Below are positions 18,141 through 28,429 of a DNA stretch of 64,000 nt, in pieces. Made by a program: the position numbers and the translations under genes. This DNA comes from Marivita sp. (lineage in GTDB: Bacteria > Pseudomonadota > Alphaproteobacteria > Rhodobacterales > Rhodobacteraceae). A model generated the notes under the pieces. It was given only the letters and a program-made list of their open reading frames with translations, did no database searches and had not been told where the DNA came from. Every line of letters starts with the position of its first letter. Within the stretch, counting starts at the first letter, position 1. The stretch is taken from assembly GCF_020055675.1 (NCBI RefSeq), contig NZ_JAIPUS010000006.1, forward strand, positions 83,456 to 147,455. The letters are read 5' to 3'.

Positions 18141-19847
18141 TTACTGCCAGGACTTGATCAGCTCGTCATAGGCGATGGTTGACGGCTCAGGATCTTCGTT
18201 TTCGAGCTTCGGCTTCGGAGCGCCCGGCTCGGCCAGCCAGAACTCGGCACCCTTTTCCTCGTTCATGACGGGACCGAGATCACCCTGCACACCGGCCCGT
18301 TCGAGACGCTCCAGCACTTGCTCTTGCTCTTCACACAGACCGTCGAGCGCTTCCTTGGCGGATTTGGCACCCGAGGACGCATCGCCGATGTTCTGCCACC
18401 ACAATTGCGCGAGACGCGGATAGTCCGGAATGTTGAAGCCCGTATCCGTCCAGTTTTCACGCTCCGGTGACCGGTAGAATTCGACCAGCCCGCCGAGACG
18501 CGGTGCGCGTTCGGTGAAGCTTTCATGATCCAGCGTGCTTTCGCGGATGAAGGTCAGGCCATAATGCGACTTTTCAACGTCCACCGTCTTGGAGGCGATG
18601 AACTGAGCGTAGAGCCACGCGGCCTGCGCCCGGTCCACCGGAGTGGACTTCATCAGCGTGGCCGATCCCACATCTTGGTAGCCGATCTTCATGCCCTCTT
18701 CCCAGTAGGCCCCGTGCGGGCTGGGCGCGAGACGCCACTTGGGTGTGCCGTCCTCGTTCATCACCGGCAGGTCGGGATCGACCAGCGACGCGACGAATGT
18801 CGTGTAGAGGAACATCTGTTGCGCAACACGTCCCTGCCCCGGAACCGGACCCGCTTCGGAGAAGGTCATGCCGGGGGCCTGGGGTGGAGCGTAGTTTTCC
18901 AGCCAATCGACATATTTCTCGATCGCATAGACCGCGGCGGGGCTGTTCGTTGCACCACCGCGCGCCATGCAGGAGCCGACGGGCTGAAAGTCGTCATTGA
19001 CGCGAATGCCCCATTCGTCGACCGGGGTCCCGTTGGGCAGACCCTTGTCGCCCATGCCGGCCATCGACATCCATGCATCGGTGAAACGCCAGCCGAGGCT
19101 TGGGTGGCGGCGACCGTAATCCATGTTTCCATACACGGTCTGGCCGTCGATTTCCCGGCCGGTGAAGAATTCCGCGATGTCCTCGTAGGCGGACCAGTTC
19201 ACCGGAACACCCAGTTCGTAGCCATATTCCTCTTCGAAGGCGGCCATGATGTCCGGGTCGGTAAACCAGTCATGACGGAACCAGTAGAGGTTCGCGAACT
19301 GCTGGACCGGAAGCTGGTACAGCTTGTCATCCGGGCCGGTGGCCGAGGCGGTGCCGATGAAATCTTCAAGATCGAGGTCCGGATTCGTCACCTCGGCGCC
19401 TTCGCCGGCCATCCAGTCTGTCAGATTGCGCACCTGCTGGTAGCGCCAGTGCGTGCCGATCAGGTCGGCGTCATTGACATACATGTCGTAGACATTCTCG
19501 CCGGTCTGCATCTGAGTCTGGAGCCGCTCGACCACATCGCCTTCGCCGATCAGGTCGTGAGAGACCTCGATACCGGTGATCGCGGTGAACGCCGGCGCAA
19601 GCACCTGGCTTTCGTATTCATGTGTCGCGATGGTTTCCGAAACCACGTTGATCGACATGCCCTGATACGGCTCTGCAGCGTCGATAAACCACTGCAATTC
19701 CGCTTCCTGGTCCGCGCGCGACAGCGCAGACCGTTCGATTTGTTCATCCAGAAAGGCGCGCGCGGCATCCATGTCGGCAAAGGCAGGGCTGCCCCCGATC
19801 ATGAGCGCAAGCCCCAAGGCTGTGCTGGATTTGTAAAGACGGTTCAT
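18141..19847 (-). CDS. glpV: Glycerol ABC transporter periplasmic binding protein
   Basis: A 568-residue extracellular solute-binding protein with a signal peptide (MNRLYKSSTALGLALMIGGSPAFA). It is larger than usual sugar-binding proteins, as expected for the GlpV type. Family-like blocks include ETIATHEYESQVLAPAFTAI, YDMYVNDADLIGTHWRY and SPHGAYWEEGMKIGYQDVG. Six conserved neighbours match the rhizobial glpSTPQUV operon, which is why I assign glycerol. It delivers glycerol to GlpP/GlpQ. Confidence 0.93.
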   Translation of the reverse strand: MNRLYKSSTALGLALMIGGSPAFADMDAARAFLDEQIERSALSRADQEAELQWFIDAAEPYQGMSINVVSETIATHEYESQVLAPAFTAITGIEVSHDLIGEGDVVERLQTQMQTGENVYDMYVNDADLIGTHWRYQQVRNLTDWMAGEGAEVTNPDLDLEDFIGTASATGPDDKLYQLPVQQFANLYWFRHDWFTDPDIMAAFEEEYGYELGVPVNWSAYEDIAEFFTGREIDGQTVYGNMDYGRRHPSLGWRFTDAWMSMAGMGDKGLPNGTPVDEWGIRVNDDFQPVGSCMARGGATNSPAAVYAIEKYVDWLENYAPPQAPGMTFSEAGPVPGQGRVAQQMFLYTTFVASLVDPDLPVMNEDGTPKWRLAPSPHGAYWEEGMKIGYQDVGSATLMKSTPVDRAQAAWLYAQFIASKTVDVEKSHYGLTFIRESTLDHESFTERAPRLGGLVEFYRSPERENWTDTGFNIPDYPRLAQLWWQNIGDASSGAKSAKEALDGLCEEQEQVLERLERAGVQGDLGPVMNEEKGAEFWLAEPGAPKPKLENEDPEPSTIAYDELIKSWQ

Positions 19848-19916
19848 AGATATCCTCCCGAAAGTGAACCAAGGGTTTGTTGGGCACCGGATGCATCCGA
19901 TGCCTGAAATCCGGCG

Positions 19917-20198
19917 TCAGACGTAGCGGAACACCGCCGCGGCATAGGCCAGACATACGATCAGCGCGTAGGGCTGAAGCTCGGGGCCCATGAAACCCAG
20001 CCAGGCCAGGTTGATGAAGGCAGAACCGAGCAGCGTGATGAACAATCTGTCACCCCGCGTCGTTTGGATCCGCAAGATACCGGTGCGCGGCGTCTCGGGA
20101 AATTTGATTGCCAGGATTGTGAAGACGATCAGCAGGCTCGCGATGACAAGGAAGAAAATCGCGGTCGGCCATGTCCATGCCATCCATGAAAGGTCCAT
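19917..20198 (-). CDS. glpU: Small membrane protein of the glycerol ABC transporter (DUF2160)
   Basis: A 93-residue protein with three hydrophobic segments (about 10-29, 52-70, 75-92) and a basic loop (RIQTTRGDRLF) between the first two. It begins MDLSWMAWTWPTAIFFL, the DUF2160/GlpU pattern. It lies between glpQ and glpV as in Rhizobium leguminosarum, where the glpSTPQUV operon is required for growth on glycerol. The exact role of GlpU is not known to me. Confidence 0.9.
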   Translation of the reverse strand: MDLSWMAWTWPTAIFFLVIASLLIVFTILAIKFPETPRTGILRIQTTRGDRLFITLLGSAFINLAWLGFMGPELQPYALIVCLAYAAAVFRYV

Positions 20199-20259
20199 CA
20201 GAAGATCCTCCGTGTATTCACGTGTGTCATCTTGGGCGTTTCGTCACAGGTCATCCGCA

Positions 20260-21126
20260 TCACACCCTCCCCAGGGCAAAGCCCTTGGCGATGTAGTTAC
20301 GCACGAAATAGATCACGAGCGCGCCGGGGATGATCGTCAGCACACCCGCGGCGGCCAACACGCCCCAATCCACGCCGCTTGCGCCGACGGTCCGTGTCAT
20401 CGTCGCAGCGATGGGTTTGGCGTCCACGCTGGTCAGGGTGCGTGACAGCAGCAATTCGACCCACGAGAACATGAAGCAGAAGAACGCGGCGACCCCGATG
20501 CCCGACGAGATCAGGGGCATGAAGATGCGGGTAAAGAAGCGGCCGAAACTGTAGCCGTCCAGATAGGCAGTTTCGTCGATTTCCTTGGGCACGCCGCGCA
20601 TGAACCCTTCGAGGATCCAGACCGCCAGCGGCACGTTGAACAAGGTATGCGCCAAGGCCACCGCAATATGCGTGTCGAACAGCCCGACCGAGGAATAAAG
20701 CTGGAAGAACGGCAGCGCGAACACCGCGGGCGGCGCCATGCGGTTGGTCAACAGCCAGAAAAACAGGTGCTTGTCACCCACGAAATGATAGCGGCTGAAG
20801 GCATAGGCCGCAGGCAACGCGACGGCCAGCGAAATCACCGTGTTCATCGTCACGTAGATGATCGAGTTGATATAGCCCGTGTACCAGCTCGCGTCGGTCA
20901 GGATCGTGCGGTAATTGTCGAACGTGAACGTCTGGGGCCAGAGCGTGAAGGAACTCAGGATCTCGGCATTGGTCTTGAAGCTCATGTTCAGCAGCCAGTA
21001 GATCGGCAGCATCAGGAACAGCAGGTACAAGCCCATGACTATGGCCGACCCGTTCACCTTGACGCGTTTGCGGGTTCCGCCTGCCGTCAGATCTCCGGGA
21101 ATATCGGTGGTTGTCGTGTCAGCCAT
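20260..21126 (-). CDS. glpQ: Glycerol ABC transporter permease
   Basis: A 288-residue MalG-type permease with six membrane segments. The cytoplasmic coupling loop has EGFMRGVPKEIDETAYLDGYSF, the EAA motif with its conserved Gly. It starts four bases after the glpP stop. It forms the channel together with GlpP and is driven by the GlpS/GlpT ATPases. Confidence 0.95.
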   Translation of the reverse strand: MADTTTTDIPGDLTAGGTRKRVKVNGSAIVMGLYLLFLMLPIYWLLNMSFKTNAEILSSFTLWPQTFTFDNYRTILTDASWYTGYINSIIYVTMNTVISLAVALPAAYAFSRYHFVGDKHLFFWLLTNRMAPPAVFALPFFQLYSSVGLFDTHIAVALAHTLFNVPLAVWILEGFMRGVPKEIDETAYLDGYSFGRFFTRIFMPLISSGIGVAAFFCFMFSWVELLLSRTLTSVDAKPIAATMTRTVGASGVDWGVLAAAGVLTIIPGALVIYFVRNYIAKGFALGRV

Positions 21127-21129
21127 TGT

Positions 21130-21998
<869 letters not shown>

Positions 21999-22002
<4 letters not shown>

Positions 22003-23099
22003 GCGGCCTCCCCAACCGATTGCGACCCGTCGGGCGCCACGCGCCAGTCGTTCACATAAACATTCACATGCGCCGGATCGAAGCTCACGCGGGTCATGTC
22101 CGCCCCGATGACGTCGTCCTCATTGGCGATTATGTTGATCTCGTGACCTTCGAACGTGGCGCGCACGATCTTGTGGCGGCCCACATCCTCGACCCGTTGG
22201 ATGCTCACCGGCAAGCCGTCGGTCCTGCTCAGTTTCACGAATTCCGGGCGCACACCGATCTCGACCTTGCTGCCCTGCATTGACCTGTAGCCGCCGCCCA
22301 GCGGGATCGTCGAACCGCCGACACGCGCCTCGGTGCCCTGCACGTCCGCCGTCAGGACATTCATCCCCGGCGAGCCGATGAAATACCCGACAAAGGTATG
22401 TTCCGGCCGCTCGAACAGTTCTTCGGGCGTGCCGATCTGCACCACGCGACCGTCATACATCACGACCACCTTGTCGGCGAAGGTCAGCGCTTCGGTCTGA
22501 TCGTGGGTGACATAGATCATCGTATGGCCGAATTCGTGATGCAGCGATTTGAGCTGCGTGCGCAGTTCCCACTTCATGTGCGGGTCGATCACGGTCAGCG
22601 GTTCATCGAAAAGCAGCGCATTCACGTCCTCGCGGACCATACCGCGGCCAAGGCTGATCTTCTGCTTGGCATCGGCTGTCAGCCCGCGCGCCTTTTTCGA
22701 CAGCACGTCCTCCATGCCGATCATTCGGGCGATGTTGTTCACCCGCTCGGCCACGTAGGCCTCGTCCCGGCCCCGATTGCGCAATGGAAAGGCAAGGTTA
22801 TCGTGCACCGTCATGGTGTCGTAAACGACCGGGAACTGGAACACCTGCGCGATGTTGCGCTTTGCCGTGGGGGAGTGGGTGACGTCCTGCCCATTGAAAA
22901 GGATGCGTCCCTGGCTTGGTTGAAGAAGCCCCGATATGATGTTGAGAAGGGTGGATTTTCCGCAACCGGACGAACCGAGCAGGGCGTAGGCCGCACCATC
23001 GTCCCAGTCATGGTTCAATTCCTTGAGGGCGTAATCCGCCTCATTGGCCGGGTTGGCCAGATAGGAATGGGCGAGGTTGTCGAGGGTGATCTTGGCCAT
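21999..23099 (-). CDS. glpT: Glycerol ABC transporter ATPase with degenerate signature motif
   Basis: A 366-residue ATPase with a C-terminal TOBE-type domain. Walker A is GSSGCGKST (42-50), the Q-loop Gln is in VFQFPVV (88), Walker B is ALLFDEP (Glu166) and the switch His is His199 in IYVTHDQTEA. The ABC signature is not LSGGQ: residues 140-147 read LTADAKQK. Its partner GlpS has LSGGQ but lacks the switch His. So in a GlpS-GlpT heterodimer one ATP site is complete (GlpT Walker motifs with GlpS LSGGQ) and one degenerate. Motifs are seen; the asymmetric mechanism is inferred. Confidence 0.93.
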
Positions 23100-23111
23100 C
23101 TTTACCTCTCC

Positions 23112-24200
23112 TTAAGCCGCGAGCGCGTAGGATGCGGGCGCAACGAGCTTGCCGCGTTCATCGAATATGTAGACATGCCGCGGGTCCAGCCACACCGTCA
23201 GGTCTTCACCCAGCGCCAGGTTGTGAACGCCGTGGATCAGGCCGACCCAGCGTTCGCCATGATGGTCGAGATGGACAAACGTCTCTGACCCGGTCAGCTC
23301 TGTCACCGTCAGGCGTGTGGTGAACGACATCGCATCGGGCACGTGCTGACCGATCTCGATGTGGTTGGGGCGGAACCCGGCGGTGTAATTGCCATCTGGC
23401 ACCTCGGCCAACCGGCCCTGTACCGGTGTCGATTGCCCGTCTCCGAAGGTCAACTTCGTTCCGGTCTTGGTGATGGGCAGGAAATTCATCGGCGGATCGC
23501 TGAACACCCGCGCTGTTGTGGCATCGACCGGCTGGCGGTACACCTCTGGTGTCGGTCCGAACTGCGTCACGCGGCCTTCCCACAGCGTTGCCGTGTTGCC
23601 CCCCAGAAGCAGCGCTTCTTCCGGCTCCGTGGTCGCATAGACAAAGATCGATCCGGACTTTTCAAAGATCTTCGGGATCTCGATCCGCAATTCCTCGCGC
23701 AGCTTGTAGTCCAGGTTGGCCAGCGGTTCATCGAGAAGGACGAGACCTGCATTCTTGACCAGCGCGCGGGCCAAAGCGCAGCGCTGTTGTTGGCCACCGG
23801 ACAATTCCAACGGCTTGCGGTCCAGCATCGGGGTCAGCCGCATCAACTCTGCCGTTTCGCGCACGCGGCGATCGATCTCCGAATTGTCGACCCCCATCAG
23901 CTTCATCGGAGAGGCGATATTGTCATAGACGGACATCGACGGGTAATTGATGAACTGCTGGTAAACCATCGCCACCCTGCGGTCTTGAACACGCTGGCCT
24001 GTCACGTCGTGGCCTTGCCAGATGATCTGGCCGGTCGCGGGCTGGTCCAGCCCTGCCATCAATCGCATCAGCGAGGTCTTGCCCGACAGGGTCGGCCCCA
24101 GAAGGACGTTCATCGTGCCTTTTTCAAGCGTCAGGTCCGTGGGGTAGATATGCGTCTGCCCCTCCACGACCTTCGACACGCCTTTCAGCTCGAGTGTCAT
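23112..24200 (-). CDS. glpS: Glycerol ABC transporter ATPase lacking the switch histidine
   Basis: A 362-residue ATPase starting MTLELKGVSKVVEGQTHIYP at 24200, ten bases after the glpD stop; a longer frame would run back into glpD. Walker A GPTLSGKT (35-42), signature LSGGQ (133-137) and Walker B LVLLDEP (Glu158) are intact. At the H-loop, where GlpT has YVTHD, it reads YATTE, with Thr191 in place of His. A regulatory-like C-terminal domain follows. See glpT for the complementary defect. Confidence 0.93.
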   Translation of the reverse strand: MTLELKGVSKVVEGQTHIYPTDLTLEKGTMNVLLGPTLSGKTSLMRLMAGLDQPATGQIIWQGHDVTGQRVQDRRVAMVYQQFINYPSMSVYDNIASPMKLMGVDNSEIDRRVRETAELMRLTPMLDRKPLELSGGQQQRCALARALVKNAGLVLLDEPLANLDYKLREELRIEIPKIFEKSGSIFVYATTEPEEALLLGGNTATLWEGRVTQFGPTPEVYRQPVDATTARVFSDPPMNFLPITKTGTKLTFGDGQSTPVQGRLAEVPDGNYTAGFRPNHIEIGQHVPDAMSFTTRLTVTELTGSETFVHLDHHGERWVGLIHGVHNLALGEDLTVWLDPRHVYIFDERGKLVAPASYALAA

Positions 24201-24210
24201 ACCAGCATCC

Positions 24211-25806
24211 TTATTCTGCGGCCTTGGGCATGGCCCGACGATGCGCCGACATCCAGGTTTCCAAGTCCTTGATCTGGTCACCGCGCAATCGCAGGCCCAG
24301 CTTGTTGCGCCGCCAGACCACGTCTTCGGCGCTGCGCGCGTATTCACGTTCCATGAGCCAGAGGATTTCCGCCTCGGTGAGCGTCGCGCCGAAATCACGG
24401 CCCAGATCGCTTTTCCGTGTCGCGTCGCCCAGCACCGCATCCGCCTCGGTGCCATAGGCGCGCACGAGCCGCCTGGCCCAGAAGTCGTCCAGGAAAGGAT
24501 ACTGCGCCCGCAGGTTCGCAACAAGCGTGTCCACTTCATCCACCGCGAAATCGCCGCCCGGCAGGGTCACACCTGCCGTCCACGGACCCTTGACCCCGGG
24601 CAAATGCTCACCGATCTTTTCAAGTGCGCTTTCGGCAAGGCGGCGATAGGTGGTGATCTTGCCGCCAAAGATGTTCAGAACCGGCGCACCACCCGTCGCG
24701 TCGACCTTCAATGTATAGTCACGTGTCGCCGCAGTCGCGCTAGACGCGCCATCGTCGTAGAGCGGGCGAACCCCCGAATAGGTCCAGACAACATCATCGT
24801 CCGTCAGGTCGCGCTTCAGATACTGGTTCGCGAAGTTGAGAAGGTAGGACTGCTCCTCGGGTGTACAGACAGGTTTGTCCGACGGCTCGGTGTGTTCGGC
24901 ATCGGTGGTGCCGATCAGGGTGAAATCCGTCTCATAGGGGATGGTGAAGATGATCCGCCCATCCGTGCCCTGGAAAAAATAGCATTTGTCGTGGTCATAG
25001 AGCTTGCGCGTGACGATGTGCGAGCCGCGAACAAGGCGCACCCCTTCCGTCGAATTGAGCCGCACCTTGGTCTGGATGATGTCGCCCACCCACGGGCCGC
25101 CCGCGTTCACCAGCATGCGGGCATAGTGGGTCTGAACTTCATAATTTTCGGTATTTTGCGTTTCGACGCGCCATAGATCCCCGTCCCGCGCTGCAGACAC
25201 CACCTTGGTGCGCGGCAGGATCGACGCGCCGCGCGCTTCTGCATCGCGCGCATTCAGAATGACGAGCCGCGAGTCCTCTATCCAGCAATCGGAATATTCA
25301 AAGGCCTTCTCGAACCGATCATCAAGCGGCGCGCCCTCTGGCGCGCTGGTCAGATCAAGGGTCCGGGTACTCGGCAAAATCTTTCGACCGCCAAGGCTGT
25401 CGTAGATAAAAAGCCCAAGACGAATAAGCCACGCCGGCCGCCGCCCCTTCATCCAGGGCATCACGTAACCCAGCAGGCGCGAGGTCGGGGTATCCGACTC
25501 GAACCTCATATCCTCATGATATGGAAGGACAAACCGCATTGGCCAGCTGATGTGCGGCATCGCTTTCAACAAAACTTCCCGCTCGATCAACGCTTCGCGG
25601 ACCAGCCGGAATTCAAAATATTCGAGGTATCGCAACCCGCCGTGAAACAGCTTGGTTGACGACGACGACGTGGCGGAGGCCAGATCGTTCATCTCGGCCA
25701 AGATCACGGTCAGACCACGACCGGATGCGTCCCGGGCGATGCCACATCCATTGATGCCGCCACCAATGACGAAAAGGTCTACAGGTTCGCTGGAATGGTC
25801 GATCAC
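24211..25806 (-). CDS. glpD: Aerobic glycerol-3-phosphate dehydrogenase
   Basis: A 531-residue FAD enzyme. The Rossmann FAD motif DLFVIGGGINGCGIARDASGRG lies at residues 10-31, and the family segments SSSSTKLFHGGLRYLEYFEF and LVRGSHIV follow. It oxidises sn-glycerol 3-phosphate to dihydroxyacetone phosphate and reduces the quinone pool at the inner membrane. The start codon is GTG at 25806, preceded by AAGGGGAGG at about nine bases. It is the first gene of the glp operon, divergent from glpR. Confidence 0.96.
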   Translation of the reverse strand: MIDHSSEPVDLFVIGGGINGCGIARDASGRGLTVILAEMNDLASATSSSSTKLFHGGLRYLEYFEFRLVREALIEREVLLKAMPHISWPMRFVLPYHEDMRFESDTPTSRLLGYVMPWMKGRRPAWLIRLGLFIYDSLGGRKILPSTRTLDLTSAPEGAPLDDRFEKAFEYSDCWIEDSRLVILNARDAEARGASILPRTKVVSAARDGDLWRVETQNTENYEVQTHYARMLVNAGGPWVGDIIQTKVRLNSTEGVRLVRGSHIVTRKLYDHDKCYFFQGTDGRIIFTIPYETDFTLIGTTDAEHTEPSDKPVCTPEEQSYLLNFANQYLKRDLTDDDVVWTYSGVRPLYDDGASSATAATRDYTLKVDATGGAPVLNIFGGKITTYRRLAESALEKIGEHLPGVKGPWTAGVTLPGGDFAVDEVDTLVANLRAQYPFLDDFWARRLVRAYGTEADAVLGDATRKSDLGRDFGATLTEAEILWLMEREYARSAEDVVWRRNKLGLRLRGDQIKDLETWMSAHRRAMPKAAE

Positions 25807-25883
25807 CGCTCACCACCTCCCCTTGGGTCACGTATTGAGCTCGATTTATGCAGCCGGCATGCGATTCATGCAAGGAGGTTTTT

Positions 25884-25900
25884 TTCGTTTTTGTTCGTTT
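25884..25900. promoter_or_regulatory. Direct TTCGTTT repeats in the glpD/glpR interval, probable GlpR operator
   Basis: TTCGTTT occurs at 25884-25890 and 25894-25900, ten bases apart (one helical turn), inside a T-rich run about 80 bases upstream of glpD. DeoR-family regulators bind such short direct repeats, and repeated TTCG-type operators are known for GlpR proteins. The glpR gene starts 134 bases further on. The whole interval 25807-26033 holds no gene. Confidence 0.55.
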
Positions 25901-26033
25901 TTCTTTATCCGGTTGATTTTGAGGGATATTTCGCATTGGCAATCGACGGTGTTTGGTCTTTAGAATGTCCAGACCACTTGACCGGTGACGACGCCGTCAC
26001 CGCCTCCGCAATCCAGTTTGAACGAGTCCGCCG

Positions 26034-26816
26034 ATGTCTCATGCTTTCCGCCACCGCGACATTCTCGAAATCGCGCGAAAAAACGGGAAGGTCACGGTCG
26101 AAGGTCTCGCACAGCATTTCGGCGTGACGCTGCAAACGATCCGCCGTGACCTGTCCGACCTCGCCGAGGAGGGTCGGCTGGAGCGGGTGCATGGCGGCGC
26201 GATGCTCCCGTCAAGCACCAGCAATATCGGCTACGAGCAGCGCCGCGTCCTCAACGCAAAGGCAAAAGCCGCGATGGCCAAATCCTGCGCGAACCGTATC
26301 CCGAACAATATCTCGCTTTTCCTGAACATCGGCACCAGCACCGAGGCCGTGGCCCGCGAGCTGCGCAATCACCGCAACCTGCTGGTCGTGACCAACAACA
26401 TGAACGTTGCCAATATTCTTGCCGAAACACAGGAATGCGAAGTGGTTGTCACGGGCGGCAACCTGCGGCGCGCCGACGGTGGGCTGGTTGGCAAACTCGC
26501 GACAGAGACCATCCTGCAATTCAAGTTCGACTTGGCCATCATTGGCTGCTCCGCCCTGGACGAGGATGGTGATCTGCTCGATTTCGATATCCAGGAGATC
26601 GGGGTGAGCCAAACGATCCTGCAACAATCGCGGAGAACCTTCCTCGTCGCCGACGCTTCCAAGCTCAAACGTAGCGCACCGGCCCGGATCGCGTCCTTGT
26701 CGGAGGTGGACACCCTGTTCACCGACGCGCCGCTTCCCGATCCCCTGCCCCGCAAATGCGCCGAATGGAAAACCGACGTGGTGGTAACATCCGGGGCTGG
26801 CCAGACAGCGCTTTGA
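26034..26816 (+). CDS. glpR: Glycerol-3-phosphate regulon repressor, DeoR family
   Basis: A 260-residue DeoR-type regulator. The helix-turn-helix covers about residues 6-60 (HRDILEIARKNGKVTVEGLA, LQTIRRDLSDLAEEGRLERV, then HGGA). The sugar-phosphate-binding domain follows with IGTSTEAVARELR, NLLVVTNNMNVA, GGNLRRADGGLVG and DLAIIGCSALDEDGDLLDFD. It likely represses glpDSTPQUVK until glycerol 3-phosphate appears. It is divergent from glpD, the standard arrangement. Confidence 0.94.
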   Translation: MSHAFRHRDILEIARKNGKVTVEGLAQHFGVTLQTIRRDLSDLAEEGRLERVHGGAMLPSSTSNIGYEQRRVLNAKAKAAMAKSCANRIPNNISLFLNIGTSTEAVARELRNHRNLLVVTNNMNVANILAETQECEVVVTGGNLRRADGGLVGKLATETILQFKFDLAIIGCSALDEDGDLLDFDIQEIGVSQTILQQSRRTFLVADASKLKRSAPARIASLSEVDTLFTDAPLPDPLPRKCAEWKTDVVVTSGAGQTAL

Positions 26817-27069
26817 ACTATCCGCGTCAGGGTCGGGACAAGATCAGCCGCGATATCGACTTTTCCCCGGATGATGCAACTGTCCACCTCGTCCGGCTGG
26901 CGGCGCGAGACGGGCGTCGGCCATCATGAACGCCGCGCCGCTCAAGGTTTCGAAATGCCCCGATTTGGGCGGCGCACTAGGCGCTGATGCGGTCCAAGCG
27001 TGAAAAACTAGATTCCCGGTTCGTTTCGCAGCAAGATAAATGGCGATTGCTCCGAAAAGGAATTTCAAC

Positions 27070-28383
27070 ATGACACTTATTCAAAACGAACAGGAACAGG
27101 ACGATGACACCGGGCTCAACCTTCTGGTCGAGGATGAAAACGTTCAGTTGATCTCATCAAAGATCGAGCAGGCAAGAGAACTGGTCGATGCAAACGACCC
27201 GCAAAAAGCGATCGAACTGTGCCAGGAAATCCTTGACCTGGGAGACCTGCCCGTGCCGTTCGCAGCGAAGGCGGCAGGGGTGCTGAGGTCGCTTGGCCAG
27301 ATCGAGGCCGCCGACAAGATCAAGACCGTGATCGTCGAAGAGCTTGACCGCGTACATCACAGGTTGAAAAGCCCCGAATACGCCCTTTTGCCCGCCGCCG
27401 GTGTGCTCGCGGATCTTGGGGAGGCAGAGGCCGCTGACGAATTGGGACAAAAGGCTATCGAGGCCGAGCCCGACAACCAACTCGTTGTCGCCGGGTATCT
27501 GTCTATCCTGGCCACGGTTAACCGACCGGAAAAAGCGCGGGACGTCGCAATGACCTTCCTGAAGGCGCATGATCAACCTGTGTTGCCAGCCATCCATCTG
27601 GGCATGATTCTGTCAAAAGTCGGTTTCAACGGTGCCGCGCTGGCCTGCCTGGAATACGCGAAAGCGAACTGCAAGACCAAGACCGAGACCGCAAGGGTCG
27701 AGTACCTGCTTGCGTCACATGGATCCCCAGCATCCGCCCTTGATCAGCACGGCATGGCAGTCGAGCTTTTCGACAGTTTTGCGGTGTCCTACGATCAGCA
27801 ATTGAATCTGCTTGGAAACAACGGACCAAACCTGATTTTCACCACGCTGGAAAAACTTGAATTCGACAAGGCAAAGACGCGCAGGATCCTCGATGCGGGG
27901 TGTGGAACCGGGCTGTGTTCGGCATTTCTGCGCGACTATGCCTCCGAGCTGATCGGTATCGACCTGTCGATCAAGATGCTCGAAGTCGCCCGCGAAAAGG
28001 AAGGATATCACTTTTTGGCGCGCACCGATCTTTCGGTCTTGGAAACCTACCCTGAAGGCCGTTTCGACATGATCGTCTGCGCTGATGTTCTTGTCTATTT
28101 CGGAGCCCTCGACACCATTTTCTACAACTTCAACAAAACTCTGCACCCCGGCGGCTGGCTGCTTGTGACTGTCGAACACGAAGAGGATCCATCCGTCAGA
28201 ACGGGCTACAAGCTTTATTCCACTGGGCGGTACAAGCATTCCGATTCCTATTTGACCGAAACGCTCAAGGATATCGGCTTTCCGAAACCGAAACTGATAA
28301 CTCACGCCCGGTTGCGCAACGACATGGGCCATCCGATTAAAGGGACGGTTTTCGCGGTTCAAAAACCGGCTCTGCTGCTCTGA
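27070..28383 (+). CDS. TPR-containing class I SAM-dependent methyltransferase
   Basis: A protein of about 437 residues. The ATG at 27070 has AAAAGGAA seven bases upstream; 27040 is a weaker in-frame alternative. The first half consists of helical TPR-like repeats (DPQKAIELCQEILDLGDLPV, EAEAADELGQKAIEAEPDNQ). The second half is a methyltransferase: motif I ILDAGCGTGLCSAFL, motif II GIDLSIKMLEVAREK, then FDMIVCADVLVYFG and LHPGGWLLVTVEHEE. The substrate is unknown. It stands at the edge of the T6SS region, convergent with the M15 peptidase gene; a T6SS role is possible but unsupported by the sequence. Confidence 0.88.
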   Translation: MTLIQNEQEQDDDTGLNLLVEDENVQLISSKIEQARELVDANDPQKAIELCQEILDLGDLPVPFAAKAAGVLRSLGQIEAADKIKTVIVEELDRVHHRLKSPEYALLPAAGVLADLGEAEAADELGQKAIEAEPDNQLVVAGYLSILATVNRPEKARDVAMTFLKAHDQPVLPAIHLGMILSKVGFNGAALACLEYAKANCKTKTETARVEYLLASHGSPASALDQHGMAVELFDSFAVSYDQQLNLLGNNGPNLIFTTLEKLEFDKAKTRRILDAGCGTGLCSAFLRDYASELIGIDLSIKMLEVAREKEGYHFLARTDLSVLETYPEGRFDMIVCADVLVYFGALDTIFYNFNKTLHPGGWLLVTVEHEEDPSVRTGYKLYSTGRYKHSDSYLTETLKDIGFPKPKLITHARLRNDMGHPIKGTVFAVQKPALLL

Positions 28384-28420
28384 GGGACTGGGCCGGGGTC
28401 TGGACCCTCGGATTTTAAAG
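28384..28420 (+). terminator. Weak terminator-like hairpin after the methyltransferase gene
   Basis: Just after the stop, GAGGG and CCCTC can pair around a G/C-rich interior, followed by GGATTTTAAA. It lies between convergent genes. The inner stem is poorly paired, so this is a low-confidence call. Confidence 0.3.
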
Positions 28421-28429
28421 CACGCCGAC

